A stretch of DNA of 64,000 bases, from contig CAZELU010000002.1 in the NCBI GenBank assembly GCA_964513215.1, positions 1-64,000 on the forward strand, given 5' to 3'. The translations under genes and the position numbers were made by a program. How positions within the stretch are numbered: the stretch's first letter is position 1; each line of letters starts with the position of its first letter. The stretch is from Casp-actino8 sp964513215. GTDB taxonomy: Bacteria; Actinomycetota; Acidimicrobiia; Acidimicrobiales; Ilumatobacteraceae. Shown here one piece after another: positions 16,670 through 25,789 of the stretch. The notes under the pieces were generated by a model. It was not told the DNA's origin. It saw only the letters and a program-made list of their open reading frames with translations, and ran no database searches.

Positions 16670-19600
16670 TCAGGACGATGCGCTGCTCTTCTCGGTCACG
16701 ACCTTCGACGAACCACCTGGCTGCATCGTGACGCCGAGCAGGCAGTCACCGGCCTCCATCGTGCGCTTCTGGTGGCTCACGATGATGAGCTGAGCATCCT
16801 TGCGGAACTCGTTCACGAGGCCGAGGAAGCGATGCAAGTTCACGTCGTCGAGCGCAGCCTCCACTTCGTCCATCACGTAGAACGGCGACGGACGACTGCG
16901 GAACACGGCGAACAGGAATCCGAGGGCCGTGAGGCTGCGCTCGCCACCCGACAGCAAACTCAACTTCTTGACGTTCTTGCCGCTCGGCTTGGCTTCGACT
17001 TCGATGCCTGTGTTGAGCAGGTCGTCGGGGTTGGTCAGAACGAGTCGACCGGTTCCGCCCGGGAACAACATGGCGAACAACTGCGTGAAGTTGGCGCTCA
17101 CGTCGGCGTAGGCCGCGGCGAAGACCTGCTGGATCTCGGTGTCGATCGCCTGGATCACCCGCATCAACTCGCGGCGCGTGTTGCGCACGTCCTCGAGCTG
17201 GGCTTCGAGGAAGGTGTGGCGTTCCTGCAACTCGGTGAACTCCTGAAGCGCCAACGGGTTGATCGGACCCATGAGGCGCAGTTCGCGTTCGAGTTCACGC
17301 ACACGAGCCAACGGATTGGTTCCCTCCGGCAACGCTGGCATCTCGGCCGCTTCGGCCACACTCGGCTCGACGTCGAGATCACGACGCAAGGTCTCGACCG
17401 TCGTCTCGAGTCGCAACTTCGTTTCGGCTTCCTCGAGCTCTCCGCGCCGTGACAGTTCGCGAACTTCTTCGAGTTCACGCTCGGCGCTCGAACGAGCCTT
17501 GCGCATCGAGTCGAGTCGTGACGCCAACTCGCGCACTTCGTCACTCTGGCGGCGGCGACGCTCGTGCAGATCGGCCAAACGAACCTCGATGCGCTGACGA
17601 TGGCCTTCCACGATCGCGCTGAGACGATCGGTGGCGCGAATGATGCGCTCGATGCGCTCACGATGCGAGGCCACTTCGCTACGAGCAGCGGCGTCGGCTT
17701 CCAGACGACGCTCGGCATCGGCCAAACGGGCCTCCAGGAACTGGCGACGCTCGAGGAGTCCGGCCGATCGCACCTCGAGATCACGACGCCGGCCCGACAA
17801 CAGAGCCGCCTTGGCATCGAGCGACGCCCGCGCCTCACCTCGCACGCGCGCGGCTTCGACTTCGGCCGCTTCGTCTTGTTCGAGCGTGGGCAGCACCCGC
17901 TCGAGTTCGGCCACGCGCGAACGCTGCCCGTTGAGACGCTCTTCGAGGTCACGCCGTGTGACGTCGAGGCCTTCCACTTCGGAGCCTTGTTCGCGCCGCT
18001 CACTCTGCACCCGCGCCAAGGCTTCGGATGCCGCGGTGAACGACGCGTCGTTGGCATCGAGCTTCTTCTTGCCGTCGGCTTCTTGTTGACGAGCCACCTG
18101 CTGCTCGATCGCGGCCGCTCGAACTTCGTCGTCACGCCGTGCGAGATTCGCCGCCGCCGATTCGGCGCGCGACGTCGCTTCTTCGAGCGCAGCCGCCGTG
18201 GCTCCCCCACCACCGGTACCGATGCGCCAGCCCGAGGCCGTGAAACGATCGCCGTCGCCGGTGACGGCCACGAGCGACGGATCGGCGATCACCACGTCGA
18301 CTGCGGTCGTCCAGTCGGTGACGCGCACCGCCCGCGCGAGCAATGCGTCGAGAAGACCGTCCACACCGGGTCGGCGGCCGCGAACGTGCGGTCGCACCGC
18401 CTGAGTTCCACTCGGCACCGAGGCCAGAGCCACCGCGCGCGTACCCAACGCGAGTACCGCTCCGCTTGCCGTCGATGTGCGCAGTCGCTCGATCGCCCGG
18501 CGCGCTGCGGCTGGATCATCGACGACGACGGCCGACACCGCCTCACCAAGAGCCGCTTCCACCGCCTCGCCCCAACCGTCGTCGATCTCGATCACGTCGA
18601 GCAGGGCCCCGACGACACCGGACACGTCACGCAACACTTCGGCACCGGCTCGCGCCCGGGCGCTGTCGAGCGCCAACTGCAGAGCCTCGGCCCGGGCCTG
18701 CCAGCGCGACAACTCCGACTGGGCGTCGGAACGCGCGTTGACCGCCGCCTCGTACGTGGCATCGGCCGTCATGCGCCGCGACTCGGCCGCGGTCACTTCG
18801 CTGACGAGCGGAGCCTCCACGGCCTGCGCCTGTTCGAGTTCGTCGCGCAACCGCTGGATCTCGCCGGCCAGACGACTATCACGTTCGGCCAGATTCTCGA
18901 GTCGTGTCGCGAGACGGCGGTACTCGGATTCGGCTGCTTCGAGGGCGGCTCGCAGCGTGCGCAATTCGCCGCGCACTTCGGCCGCGGCACTCGACGCCGA
19001 CTGCGACGACGACAACTCGTCGAACAAGGTGACCGCGGCCGCCTTCTCGCCTTCGAAGACCGCCTCGTCGTTCGTGAGTTCGCGCCCCTCGGGTTCGAGA
19101 CGGGCGATACCAGCTTCCACATCGCCGAGTTCGGCGCGCAGAGCCGCGGCGTCGGCTTCGAGACTGGCGACCAGACCCGAGTCCATGAGTTGTCCGCGAT
19201 CTCGTTCGTACGAACGGCGGCGTTCGACCAACAGCATGGAGATACCGCGCGCGCGTTCGCGTAACTGCTCGACCCGCATCAACTCGTCGGACAATCCACT
19301 CTCACCGCGGGCCGACAGTTCGGACTCGGCCGCCATCACACCGGTGTCGAGTTCGGCCAACTGCTTGCGCAATTCACCCTCGCGCCGGGTGGCTTCGGTG
19401 CGGTCGCCGGCCAACGCCTCGAGTCGGCGACGGAATCCGGCGATCTCGCGGCCGGCCAGGAAGATCTGCAGCGCGCTCAGTTCGGCGACGAGATCACCGT
19501 GACGGCGCGCGGCCTCCGCTTGCCGCTCGAGCGGACGCAACTGCCGACGGACTTCGCGCAAGAGGTCTTGTACGCGCAGGAGGCTCGCTTCGGTTGCCTC

Positions 19601-20143
19601 GAGGCGACGTTCTGACTTCTCTTTGCGTTTGCGGAACTTGAGAACGCCAGCCGCCTCTTCGATGATCGAGCGGCGATCTTCGGGACGGGCGTTGAGCACA
19701 GCGTCGATCTGACCCTGGCTCACGATCACGTGTTGCTGACGACCCACGCCGGCATCGGAGAGCAGTTCTTGCACGTCGAGCAGACGACACTGCACACCGT
19801 TGATCGCGTACTCGCTCTCGCCGGTTCGGAACAGCGTGCGGCTGACGCTCACCTCGCTGAACTCGACGGGTAAGAGGCCGGCCGAGTTGTCGAGAGTCAA
19901 AGTCACCTCGGCGCGCCCGAGGGCCGGCCGCTTGGCGGTACCGGCGAAGATGACGTCGTCCATCTTCTGGCTGCGCACCGCACTGGGGGCCTGCGCGCCG
20001 AGAACCCAGGCGATGGCGTCCACCACGTTCGACTTGCCCGAACCGTTGGGTCCGACCACCACCGTGACCCCTGGTTCGAGGTCCATGACGGTGGTGTCGG
20101 CGAAGGACTTGAAGCCCTTGAGGGTCAGCGTCTTCAGGAACAC
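16670..20143 (-). CDS. smc: Chromosome partition protein SMC
   Basis: 1157 residues. Walker A GPNGSGKSN at residues 31-39; two long coiled-coil arms; hinge around 510-640 (VSGVVGALLDVIEIDDGWGE); C-terminal signature LSGGERSLTALGF and Walker B PFYVMDEVEAALDD. SMC dimers with ScpA/ScpB (not in this window) condense and align chromosome arms. GTG 20143 follows TAGGGT by 10 nt. Upstream mutM ends 55 bp away. Long antisense open frames over this gene are codon-bias shadows. Confidence 0.97.
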   Translation of the reverse strand: MFLKTLTLKGFKSFADTTVMDLEPGVTVVVGPNGSGKSNVVDAIAWVLGAQAPSAVRSQKMDDVIFAGTAKRPALGRAEVTLTLDNSAGLLPVEFSEVSVSRTLFRTGESEYAINGVQCRLLDVQELLSDAGVGRQQHVIVSQGQIDAVLNARPEDRRSIIEEAAGVLKFRKRKEKSERRLEATEASLLRVQDLLREVRRQLRPLERQAEAARRHGDLVAELSALQIFLAGREIAGFRRRLEALAGDRTEATRREGELRKQLAELDTGVMAAESELSARGESGLSDELMRVEQLRERARGISMLLVERRRSYERDRGQLMDSGLVASLEADAAALRAELGDVEAGIARLEPEGRELTNDEAVFEGEKAAAVTLFDELSSSQSASSAAAEVRGELRTLRAALEAAESEYRRLATRLENLAERDSRLAGEIQRLRDELEQAQAVEAPLVSEVTAAESRRMTADATYEAAVNARSDAQSELSRWQARAEALQLALDSARARAGAEVLRDVSGVVGALLDVIEIDDGWGEAVEAALGEAVSAVVVDDPAAARRAIERLRTSTASGAVLALGTRAVALASVPSGTQAVRPHVRGRRPGVDGLLDALLARAVRVTDWTTAVDVVIADPSLVAVTGDGDRFTASGWRIGTGGGGATAAALEEATSRAESAAANLARRDDEVRAAAIEQQVARQQEADGKKKLDANDASFTAASEALARVQSERREQGSEVEGLDVTRRDLEERLNGQRSRVAELERVLPTLEQDEAAEVEAARVRGEARASLDAKAALLSGRRRDLEVRSAGLLERRQFLEARLADAERRLEADAAARSEVASHRERIERIIRATDRLSAIVEGHRQRIEVRLADLHERRRRQSDEVRELASRLDSMRKARSSAERELEEVRELSRRGELEEAETKLRLETTVETLRRDLDVEPSVAEAAEMPALPEGTNPLARVRELERELRLMGPINPLALQEFTELQERHTFLEAQLEDVRNTRRELMRVIQAIDTEIQQVFAAAYADVSANFTQLFAMLFPGGTGRLVLTNPDDLLNTGIEVEAKPSGKNVKKLSLLSGGERSLTALGFLFAVFRSRPSPFYVMDEVEAALDDVNLHRFLGLVNEFRKDAQLIIVSHQKRTMEAGDCLLGVTMQPGGSSKVVTEKSSASS

Positions 20144-20198
20144 GGCACGAGCGACCCTAGTGGACGGACCCGCAGGTGGGCCGGAAGCGCCGAGGGCC

Positions 20199-21035
20199 TC
20201 AGCGCTGGCAGACCCGGCACCACGACGTGGTCCGTCCGGCCACCACGGCGCTGGTCACCACTCCCCGGCCACACGTGATGCACCGCTCACCGGCCCGGCC
20301 GTACACACGGTGGTTCTCTTGGAACGAACCGCCTTCACCCGACACGTCCACGTATTGAGAGTCTCCGAGGGTCGACCCACCCATCGCCACGGCGTCGGTC
20401 AGCACCGAGACGACCGCATCACGTAAACGCGCGACCTTCGCTCCGGTGACTCGATTGGCCGGGCGCAACGGACTGATGCCGGCACGATGCAGGATTTCGT
20501 CGCCGTAGATGTTGCCGATCCCGGCGATCAGGTGCTGATCGAGAAGCAAGGCCTTCATACCCCGCCGGGTCGATCGCAGCATCGATCGCACATCGGCGAT
20601 CGTCAATTCATCGACCAGCGGGTCGAGGCCGAGCGCCACCACGTCGGGCACCACCCGGTGAGCTTCACGAGGATCGTAAGCGACCACTTCGCCGAAGGTT
20701 CGCGGATCGACGAACCGCAACTCGTCGCGGTTTCCGATGTCGAGCACCACGTGGGTGTGGAGGGGTCGCGTCGTGTCACGGCGATCGATCAACACCTGAC
20801 CGCTCATACGCAGATGAATCATCAACACGTCACCGGTGTCGAGCGGGCACAACAGGTACTTCCCCCGTCGCTGAGCGGCCACCGGCGTGGCTCCCGTGAG
20901 ACGCGCGGTCAACTCCTCACGACTCGTACGGCGCACCGAGCGCTCGCGGCCGACCCACACGCTGTCGATACGCCGACCCACGAATCGATCGGCCAGTCCG
21001 CGCCGGACCGTTTCGACCTCGGGGAGTTCAGGCAC
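20199..21035 (-). CDS. mutM: Formamidopyrimidine-DNA glycosylase (Fpg)
   Basis: 278 residues. The N-terminus PELPEVETVRRGL gives catalytic Pro2 and Glu3; HLRMSGQV, the H2TH segment with DQHLIAGIGNIYGDEILHRAGI and the C-terminal zinc finger (CITCG...CRVCQR) are complete. Removes 8-oxoguanine and FaPy lesions. GTG 21035 overlaps the rnc end by 8 bp. Confidence 0.97.
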   Translation of the reverse strand: MPELPEVETVRRGLADRFVGRRIDSVWVGRERSVRRTSREELTARLTGATPVAAQRRGKYLLCPLDTGDVLMIHLRMSGQVLIDRRDTTRPLHTHVVLDIGNRDELRFVDPRTFGEVVAYDPREAHRVVPDVVALGLDPLVDELTIADVRSMLRSTRRGMKALLLDQHLIAGIGNIYGDEILHRAGISPLRPANRVTGAKVARLRDAVVSVLTDAVAMGGSTLGDSQYVDVSGEGGSFQENHRVYGRAGERCITCGRGVVTSAVVAGRTTSWCRVCQR

Positions 21036-21744
21036 GCGAGATGTCGACGCCGCGTGACGTGAGCACGTCGAGGGCGCGCGCCGACGCGTCCTGAATGGCC
21101 GCCTTCTTCGAACGGCCCCGACCCGAGGCCACCGCTTCGCCCTCGACGACGATGGTGGCGCCGAACGTGGGTTCGTGCGCGGCTCCCGAACTCGTGGTCT
21201 CCACGACCGGTGGGCGGCCGAACTCGCGCGTGCACACCCGGATGAGAAGACTGCGCGAATCGAGCAGGTGCAGACGCTTGGCGACCTCTCGCATGCGCTT
21301 GCTCACCAACTTGCGCACGAACGAACGTGATTTGGCCACACCACCGTCGAGGTACAGCGCACCGATCACGGCCTCGAGCGCATCGGCCAGGATCGACGTC
21401 TTGCCACGACCACCGGCGTTCTCTTCGCCGGCACCGAGGAGCAACCAACGCCCGAGATCGAGATCGCCGGCGATCGATGCCAGCGTCTCGGCGTTCACGA
21501 GTGCTTTGCGTAGATCGGTGAGAGCACCTTCGGGAAGATCGGGATACTTGGCGACCACGAGATCGGCCACGACCCAACCCAATACGGCGTCACCCAAGAA
21601 CTCGAGCCGCTCGTTGGACGGCGCATTGTCGTTCTCGGCGCACCACGAACGGTGAGCCAGGGCCTGCTCGAGCAGCGCCGGGTTCTTGAAGCGATAACCG
21701 GTGTGATCGGCCAGCCAGTCGTGAACGGTGGCCGCCTCGCGCAC
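21028..21744 (-). CDS. rnc: Ribonuclease III
   Basis: 238 residues. The RNase III signature NERLEFLGDAVLGWVVAD and the second metal-binding segment ADALEAVIGALYLDGG are intact; a dsRNA-binding domain follows (GEAVASGRGRSKKAAIQDASARAL). Processes rRNA precursors and dsRNA. GGAG lies 6 nt before GTG 21744. Order acpP-rnc-mutM-smc is the standard actinobacterial block. Confidence 0.97.
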   Translation of the reverse strand: MREAATVHDWLADHTGYRFKNPALLEQALAHRSWCAENDNAPSNERLEFLGDAVLGWVVADLVVAKYPDLPEGALTDLRKALVNAETLASIAGDLDLGRWLLLGAGEENAGGRGKTSILADALEAVIGALYLDGGVAKSRSFVRKLVSKRMREVAKRLHLLDSRSLLIRVCTREFGRPPVVETTSSGAAHEPTFGATIVVEGEAVASGRGRSKKAAIQDASARALDVLTSRGVDISRA

Positions 21745-21746
21745 GG

Positions 21747-22049
21747 TCAGCTCCCGCGCGCCTGAACCTGCGCGAACACGAAGTCGACTGCGTCGCGAAC
21801 CGTCTTCAGATCGGCCAGATCTTCGTCTTCGATGCGAAAACCAACCGTGCGCTCGCTCAGTTCTTCTTCGAGCGCCTCGACCAGTTCGACCAGAGCGAGT
21901 GAGTCGGCGCCAAGGTCGTCTTTGAACGACTGACCTTCGGTGATCGAATCAGGGTCGACTTCGAGGATGTCGACGAGCTGGTCGCGAACGATCGCGAAGA
22001 TCTCGTCACGGCCGAGGGGTCCGGGTACGACATGGGTTTCAGCGGGCAC
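21747..22049 (-). CDS. acpP: Acyl carrier protein
   Basis: 100 residues. The phosphopantetheine attachment serine is in GADSLALVELVEAL; the helix preceding it (EGQSFKDDLGADSL) is canonical. N-terminal extension (MPAETHVVPGPLGRDE) of ~15 residues compared with E. coli. GGAGG 5 nt before GTG 22049. Confidence 0.95.
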   Translation of the reverse strand: MPAETHVVPGPLGRDEIFAIVRDQLVDILEVDPDSITEGQSFKDDLGADSLALVELVEALEEELSERTVGFRIEDEDLADLKTVRDAVDFVFAQVQARGS

Positions 22050-22090
22050 GATGCCTCCGTAGGGAACGAACGATCACAGAGTAGTCGGGG

Positions 22091-23053
22091 TCACGCGGCG
22101 ATGGCCGAGCGAATCTCTTCGACGATGCGTCGCTCGACCATGTCGGCGGCGACCTTGATGCCGTTGACCATGGCCCGTGCCGACGACGACCCGTGAGAGA
22201 TGATGCACACCCCGTCGACCCCGAGCAGGATCGCCCCGCCGGTGGTATCGGGATCGACCGACTCGTAGAGCGGCAGCAAGGCCGGCAGCAACACATCGGC
22301 GTGCTCTTTGTATTCGGGCTTCGAACCGAAGGCTGCGATGAGCGCCTTCACCAAGGTCTTCATGCCACCTTCGAGCGTCTTCAACACCACGTTTCCGGTG
22401 AAACCGTCGGTGACCACCACGTCGACCTCGTCGGTCATGACGTCACGACCTTCGACGTTGCCGATGAAGTTGATTCCGGAGGCGACGCTCAAGAGTTCGT
22501 ACGCCTCCTTGCGAAGGGTGTCGCCCTTGCCGGGCTCTTCACCGATCGACAGCAGACCCACGCGCGGCGACGCTACGTCGAACCGGTGACGCGAGTAGAT
22601 CGAGCCCATCTGCGCGAATTGGACCAACCAATCGGCCTGTACTTCGGCATTCGCGCCGGCATCGAGGAGAACCGTGGGCGAACCACCGGGAACCGGAATG
22701 GGAGTGGCGATGGCCGGACGATTCACACCCTTGATACGGCCCATGCGCAACAGCGCCGACGCCATCGTGGCTCCGGTGTTTCCGGCCGAGATCATGGCCG
22801 ATGCCTTGCCGTCGCGAACCGCTTCGGCGGCCCGGACGAGAGTGGAGTCCTTCTTGGTGCGAACCGACTTGCCCGGATCGTCGTCCATCGCGATCACTTC
22901 GGACGCTTCGATCAGCGGGAGACCACCGGTGTCGAGCGACGGTGGGCCGACGAGGACGATCGGAAAACCCAGACGAGCGGCTTCATGGGCTCCGGCGAGA
23001 ATCTCGCTCGGGGCGCGGTCGCCCCCCATGGCATCAACCGCAATGGGCAGCAC
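22091..23053 (-). CDS. plsX: Phosphate acyltransferase PlsX
   Basis: 320 residues. PlsX makes acyl-phosphate from acyl-ACP for phospholipid synthesis. Motifs: IAVDAMGGDRAPSEI at the N-terminus, SAGNTGATMASALLRMGRI, NVEGRDVMTDEVDVVVTDGFTGNV. Lies between rpmF and acpP, the classical order. GTG 23053 is 21 bp after rpmF. Confidence 0.96.
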   Translation of the reverse strand: MLPIAVDAMGGDRAPSEILAGAHEAARLGFPIVLVGPPSLDTGGLPLIEASEVIAMDDDPGKSVRTKKDSTLVRAAEAVRDGKASAMISAGNTGATMASALLRMGRIKGVNRPAIATPIPVPGGSPTVLLDAGANAEVQADWLVQFAQMGSIYSRHRFDVASPRVGLLSIGEEPGKGDTLRKEAYELLSVASGINFIGNVEGRDVMTDEVDVVVTDGFTGNVVLKTLEGGMKTLVKALIAAFGSKPEYKEHADVLLPALLPLYESVDPDTTGGAILLGVDGVCIISHGSSSARAMVNGIKVAADMVERRIVEEIRSAIAA

Positions 23054-23074
23054 GGCGACTCGGGAGATGGACGA

Positions 23075-23251
23075 TCAGACTTCGATGGCGACGCGGTTCT
23101 TGTACCAACCGCAGGCACCACAGACCGTGTGAGGAAGCTTGGCGGCTCCGCAACGCGGGCACAGGCTGCGCGAGGGCGATCCGAGCTTCCAGGCGCCAGC
23201 GCGGTGGCTCCGGGTCTTCGACTTCGACTTCTTTTTCTTGGGAACGGCCAC
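23075..23251 (-). CDS. rpmF: 50S ribosomal protein L32
   Basis: 58 residues: basic N-terminus VAVPKKKKSKSKTRSHRAGAW and a complete zinc ribbon (CPRCG...CGACGWYKNR). All four cysteines are present, so this is the C+ zinc-binding type. GAGGAG 6 nt before GTG 23251. Confidence 0.96.
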   Translation of the reverse strand: MAVPKKKKSKSKTRSHRAGAWKLGSPSRSLCPRCGAAKLPHTVCGACGWYKNRVAIEV

Positions 23252-23339
23252 GGCTATCTCCTCAGGACGGCTTGGAGAGGATAGCGGTGACTCGGCCGAA
23301 GTCCCCCTGGTCCGCGATCGGCCCGGAGAGCAGGCCTGG

Positions 23340-23852
23340 TCACTCGGGAAGTTGCTCGCGCAGGGCGTCGAGGGCCGACCAACGGGGGTCGCGGGCCTCG
23401 GTGGAACACGAGCACGCCGTGGCGTTGCGATCGACTCCGCACACCGGACACAAACCCCGACAATCGGCCGAGCACAACGGGGCGTCGGGAAGTTCGAGCA
23501 GCACCGTCTCGCGCACGAGCGGCCGCAAGTCGATCTGATCGTTCTCGATCGGGAACGCGTCGGGATCGGTGATCGTCTCTTGATAGAGCTCGCGCACCGG
23601 CGTGTCGATCCGCCCCGTGACCGACGCGAGACAACGCCGGCACTCACCGTGGAAGCGAGCCGAGATCTTTCCTTCGATCACGATGCCGTTCGACAGGCTC
23701 GAGCACACGAGATCGACGTCGACCGTCGACTCGGGCACCAGACGCCCGTCGTGCAGTTCGACCGCATCGGGTTCGACCTCGCACGCGACGTCCTTCAGCG
23801 AGCCGGGGCGTCGAAGCAGTTCGAGCGCATTGACGACGAGCGGGTTCTTCAC
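23340..23852 (-). CDS. DUF177/YceD family protein
   Basis: 170 residues. FHGECRRCLASVTG carries the family's CxxC; LCSADCRGLCPVCG adds a second Cys cluster and a CSCS follows near the C-terminus. DUF177 proteins lie upstream of rpmF in most bacteria and are linked to 23S rRNA maturation (YceD/Rv2926c group). GTG 23852; 88 bp before rpmF. Confidence 0.9.
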   Translation of the reverse strand: MKNPLVVNALELLRRPGSLKDVACEVEPDAVELHDGRLVPESTVDVDLVCSSLSNGIVIEGKISARFHGECRRCLASVTGRIDTPVRELYQETITDPDAFPIENDQIDLRPLVRETVLLELPDAPLCSADCRGLCPVCGVDRNATACSCSTEARDPRWSALDALREQLPE

Positions 23853-23861
23853 CGGCGGCGG

Positions 23862-24494
23862 TCAGCGATTGCGAGTGGAGTCCTGATCGAAGAACCCGTT
23901 CGACGGATCGGGGTCGCGCTGCACGACCTGACCACTGTCGTCCGAGTACATCTCGGGGAGGTTCTCTTCACTGGCGCGCTCGGCACCGATGGCCAGACGA
24001 CGCCGACCGGTGTCGACCGTGCGGGCCAATTTGTCGAGCAGGATTTCGAAACTGGCGAGACGGCGATCGAGGAAATCCTCCATCTCGTTCTTGCGGCGGC
24101 TGGCGTCGTCCTCGGCGGCTTCGATGATCTGACGCGCCCGCTGCTCGGCCGCGCGCACCACTTCGGCCCGCTGGACGAACCGCTCGGCCTGCACCTTGGC
24201 CGCCTCGACGATCTCATCGGCTTCACGGCGCATGCGCGCGTAGAACTCGTCGCGCTCCTTCATCATCCAGCGCGCCTGGCGGAGTTCGTCGGGCAGGCGA
24301 TCGAGTGCGCCTTCGAGAATGTCGATGATCTCGTCGCGGTCGATACGCGGTGTCGAGGACAACGGCATGTTGGGTGCGGTCGCGATGATGTCGATGGCCC
24401 GGCGCAGAAGGACACCGGAGTCGCCGAGTTGGTCGTCGGCGACGCGGTCGTACGACCCGGTGTCGTCGTCGAAATCGTCGAAATCGGTGTTCAT
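23862..24494 (-). CDS. DivIVA-like coiled-coil protein, SepIVA type
   Basis: 210 residues. Acidic N-terminus (MNTDFDDFDDDTG), a DivIVA-like helix (IIDILEGALDRLPDELRQARWMM) and a long coiled coil (KERDEFYARMRREADEIVEAAK... to RRLAIG). Position between coaD and DUF177 and the coiled-coil type match mycobacterial SepIVA (Rv2927c-type), a septal cell-division factor; that orthology is inferred from context. GGAGG 9 nt before ATG 24494. Confidence 0.75.
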   Translation of the reverse strand: MNTDFDDFDDDTGSYDRVADDQLGDSGVLLRRAIDIIATAPNMPLSSTPRIDRDEIIDILEGALDRLPDELRQARWMMKERDEFYARMRREADEIVEAAKVQAERFVQRAEVVRAAEQRARQIIEAAEDDASRRKNEMEDFLDRRLASFEILLDKLARTVDTGRRRLAIGAERASEENLPEMYSDDSGQVVQRDPDPSNGFFDQDSTRNR

Positions 24495-24513
24495 GGCGTT
24501 GACCTCCGTCCGG

Positions 24514-25008
24514 TCAGGACCGGCCCCCAAAGATACTCGTGATCGTCCGGGCCACCGGGGCAGGTACCAGGTGCTCGACGTTGCCTCCGTACTGGGCGAT
24601 TTCACGGATGAAGCGACTGCTGATGAACACGAGATCGGGGCGGGCCGGGAGGAACACCGTTCGAACACCGGACACCGAGTGATTGGTGTGGGCCATCTGC
24701 TGCTCGACCTCGAAGTCGCCGGACGTGCGCAAGCCCTTGACGATGAAGTCGGCACCCACGGCGCGTGCGGCGTCGACAGCGAGTCCGGGGTGAGCCTCCA
24801 CCCGAACGGTCGGAAGGTGTGCGACCGACTCGCGAATGAGCGCGACCCGCGTGTCGAGATCGATCACTCCACTCGGCTTGCCCGGGTTGTGCATGGCGGC
24901 CACGACGACGTTGCCGAACAACTCGACCGACTGCTCGACCACGTCGAGGTGACCGAGATGGAACGGGTCGAAACTCCCCGGATACAGAGCGGTGAGCGAA
25001 GTGGCCAT
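24514..25008 (-). CDS. coaD: Phosphopantetheine adenylyltransferase
   Basis: 164 residues. TALYPGSFDPFHLGHLDVV contains the nucleotidyltransferase T/HxGH motif; KGLRTSGDFEVEQQMA and the ISSRFIREIAQYGG segment (ISSxxIR) complete the active site. Penultimate step of coenzyme A synthesis. 20 bp downstream of rsmD, so same transcript. Confidence 0.97.
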   Translation of the reverse strand: MATSLTALYPGSFDPFHLGHLDVVEQSVELFGNVVVAAMHNPGKPSGVIDLDTRVALIRESVAHLPTVRVEAHPGLAVDAARAVGADFIVKGLRTSGDFEVEQQMAHTNHSVSGVRTVFLPARPDLVFISSRFIREIAQYGGNVEHLVPAPVARTITSIFGGRS

Positions 25009-25028
25009 GTGGCCTCCACGGTACCGGT

Positions 25029-25568
25029 TCAGGCCGGGCGGTTGGGCCGAAGAAAGGTGACCCAGGCCCGGCCGTAACGCTTGGCACGGATGATCTCCCA
25101 GCCATCGCGCTCGGTCATCTCGCGATCGCTCTCCACGACCACCACGGCGTCGTCGACCACCACCGGCTCGATGGTGGAGAAGAAGCGATCCCAGTCGGCG
25201 AAGCCGTACGGCGGGTCAGCGAGCAACAAGTCGATGTTGCGCTGAGCGACCACCGACGTGAAGGCGTCGCCCGCCACCACCCGAGTGCAGTCGGTCAGCC
25301 CCAGCTTCGACACGTTGGTGCGGATGGCGTCGAGGGCTCGCTTGTCGCGCTCGACGAACGTGCAATGGCGAGCCCCTCTCGACAGCGCCTCGATACCCAG
25401 TGCTCCGCTGCCGGCGTAGACGTCGAGAACCGCCGCATCGTCGAGGGCACCCAGACTGTGGAGAGCGTTGAACATGGCCTCACGAGCCCGGTCGGTGGTG
25501 GGTCGGGTGGCGTCACCCTCGGGGGCGATGATGGGGCGACCGCGCAACGATCCGGCCACGACGCGCAT
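25029..25568 (-). CDS. rsmD: 16S rRNA (guanine-966-N2)-methyltransferase RsmD
   Basis: 179 residues. N-terminal MRVVAGSLRGRPI, TRPTTDRAREAMFN, SAM motif LDVYAGSGALGIEALSRGA and the catalytic ADPPYGFADW (DPPY) are all present. ATG 25568 is chosen: TAGAGT is 7 nt upstream and longer versions invade the divergent gene. Head of the rsmD-coaD-sepIVA-DUF177-rpmF-plsX-acpP-rnc-mutM series. Confidence 0.95.
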   Translation of the reverse strand: MRVVAGSLRGRPIIAPEGDATRPTTDRAREAMFNALHSLGALDDAAVLDVYAGSGALGIEALSRGARHCTFVERDKRALDAIRTNVSKLGLTDCTRVVAGDAFTSVVAQRNIDLLLADPPYGFADWDRFFSTIEPVVVDDAVVVVESDREMTERDGWEIIRAKRYGRAWVTFLRPNRPA

Positions 25569-25581
25569 GGGCGACACTCTA
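25566..25581 (-). promoter_or_regulatory. Leaderless promoter of rsmD
   Basis: TAGAGT (25581-25576, minus), 7 nt, ATG 25568. Confidence 0.6.
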
Positions 25582-25588
25582 CGGAGGG

Positions 25589-25603
25589 CAGACTTTGAGC
25601 GTG
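25589..25603 (+). promoter_or_regulatory. Putative leaderless promoter of the zinc-ribbon gene
   Basis: CAGACT (25589-25594), 6 nt, GTG 25601. The competing reading is GGAGGG at 25583-25588 acting as SD for TTG 25595. Confidence 0.45.
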
Positions 25604-25789
25604 CCGCGTTCACCCGAGACGGAAATCGTGTGCGTCGATTGCGGCGGACGGTGTTTTCTCATCACTTACGCGCGCGAGGACGGCACGTGGCTACCGGGCG
25701 ACATCGTCGCCTATCGATGCCAGGACTGCCTCGACCGCTGGGATCTCGTCCTGCCGGACGACTGGGACGCCTCGGACGACGAATCGTGA
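25601..25789 (+). CDS. Small zinc-ribbon protein
   Basis: 62 residues from GTG 25601 (64 from TTG 25595). EIVCVDCGGRCFL and VAYRCQDCLDRWDL supply two CxxC pairs about 30 residues apart, a rubredoxin/zinc-ribbon-like arrangement; the C-terminus is acidic (PDDWDASDDES). Divergent from rsmD and coupled (GTGA) to the giant membrane protein, which suggests a shared role or only shared transcription. Family not recognised. Confidence 0.7.
   Translation: MPRSPETEIVCVDCGGRCFLITYAREDGTWLPGDIVAYRCQDCLDRWDLVLPDDWDASDDES

Noticed and set aside
17564..19264. A 566-codon plus-strand open frame antisense to smc
   Set aside because: High GC leaves antisense frames open; no start signal, no known family, and smc is fully conserved on the other strand.
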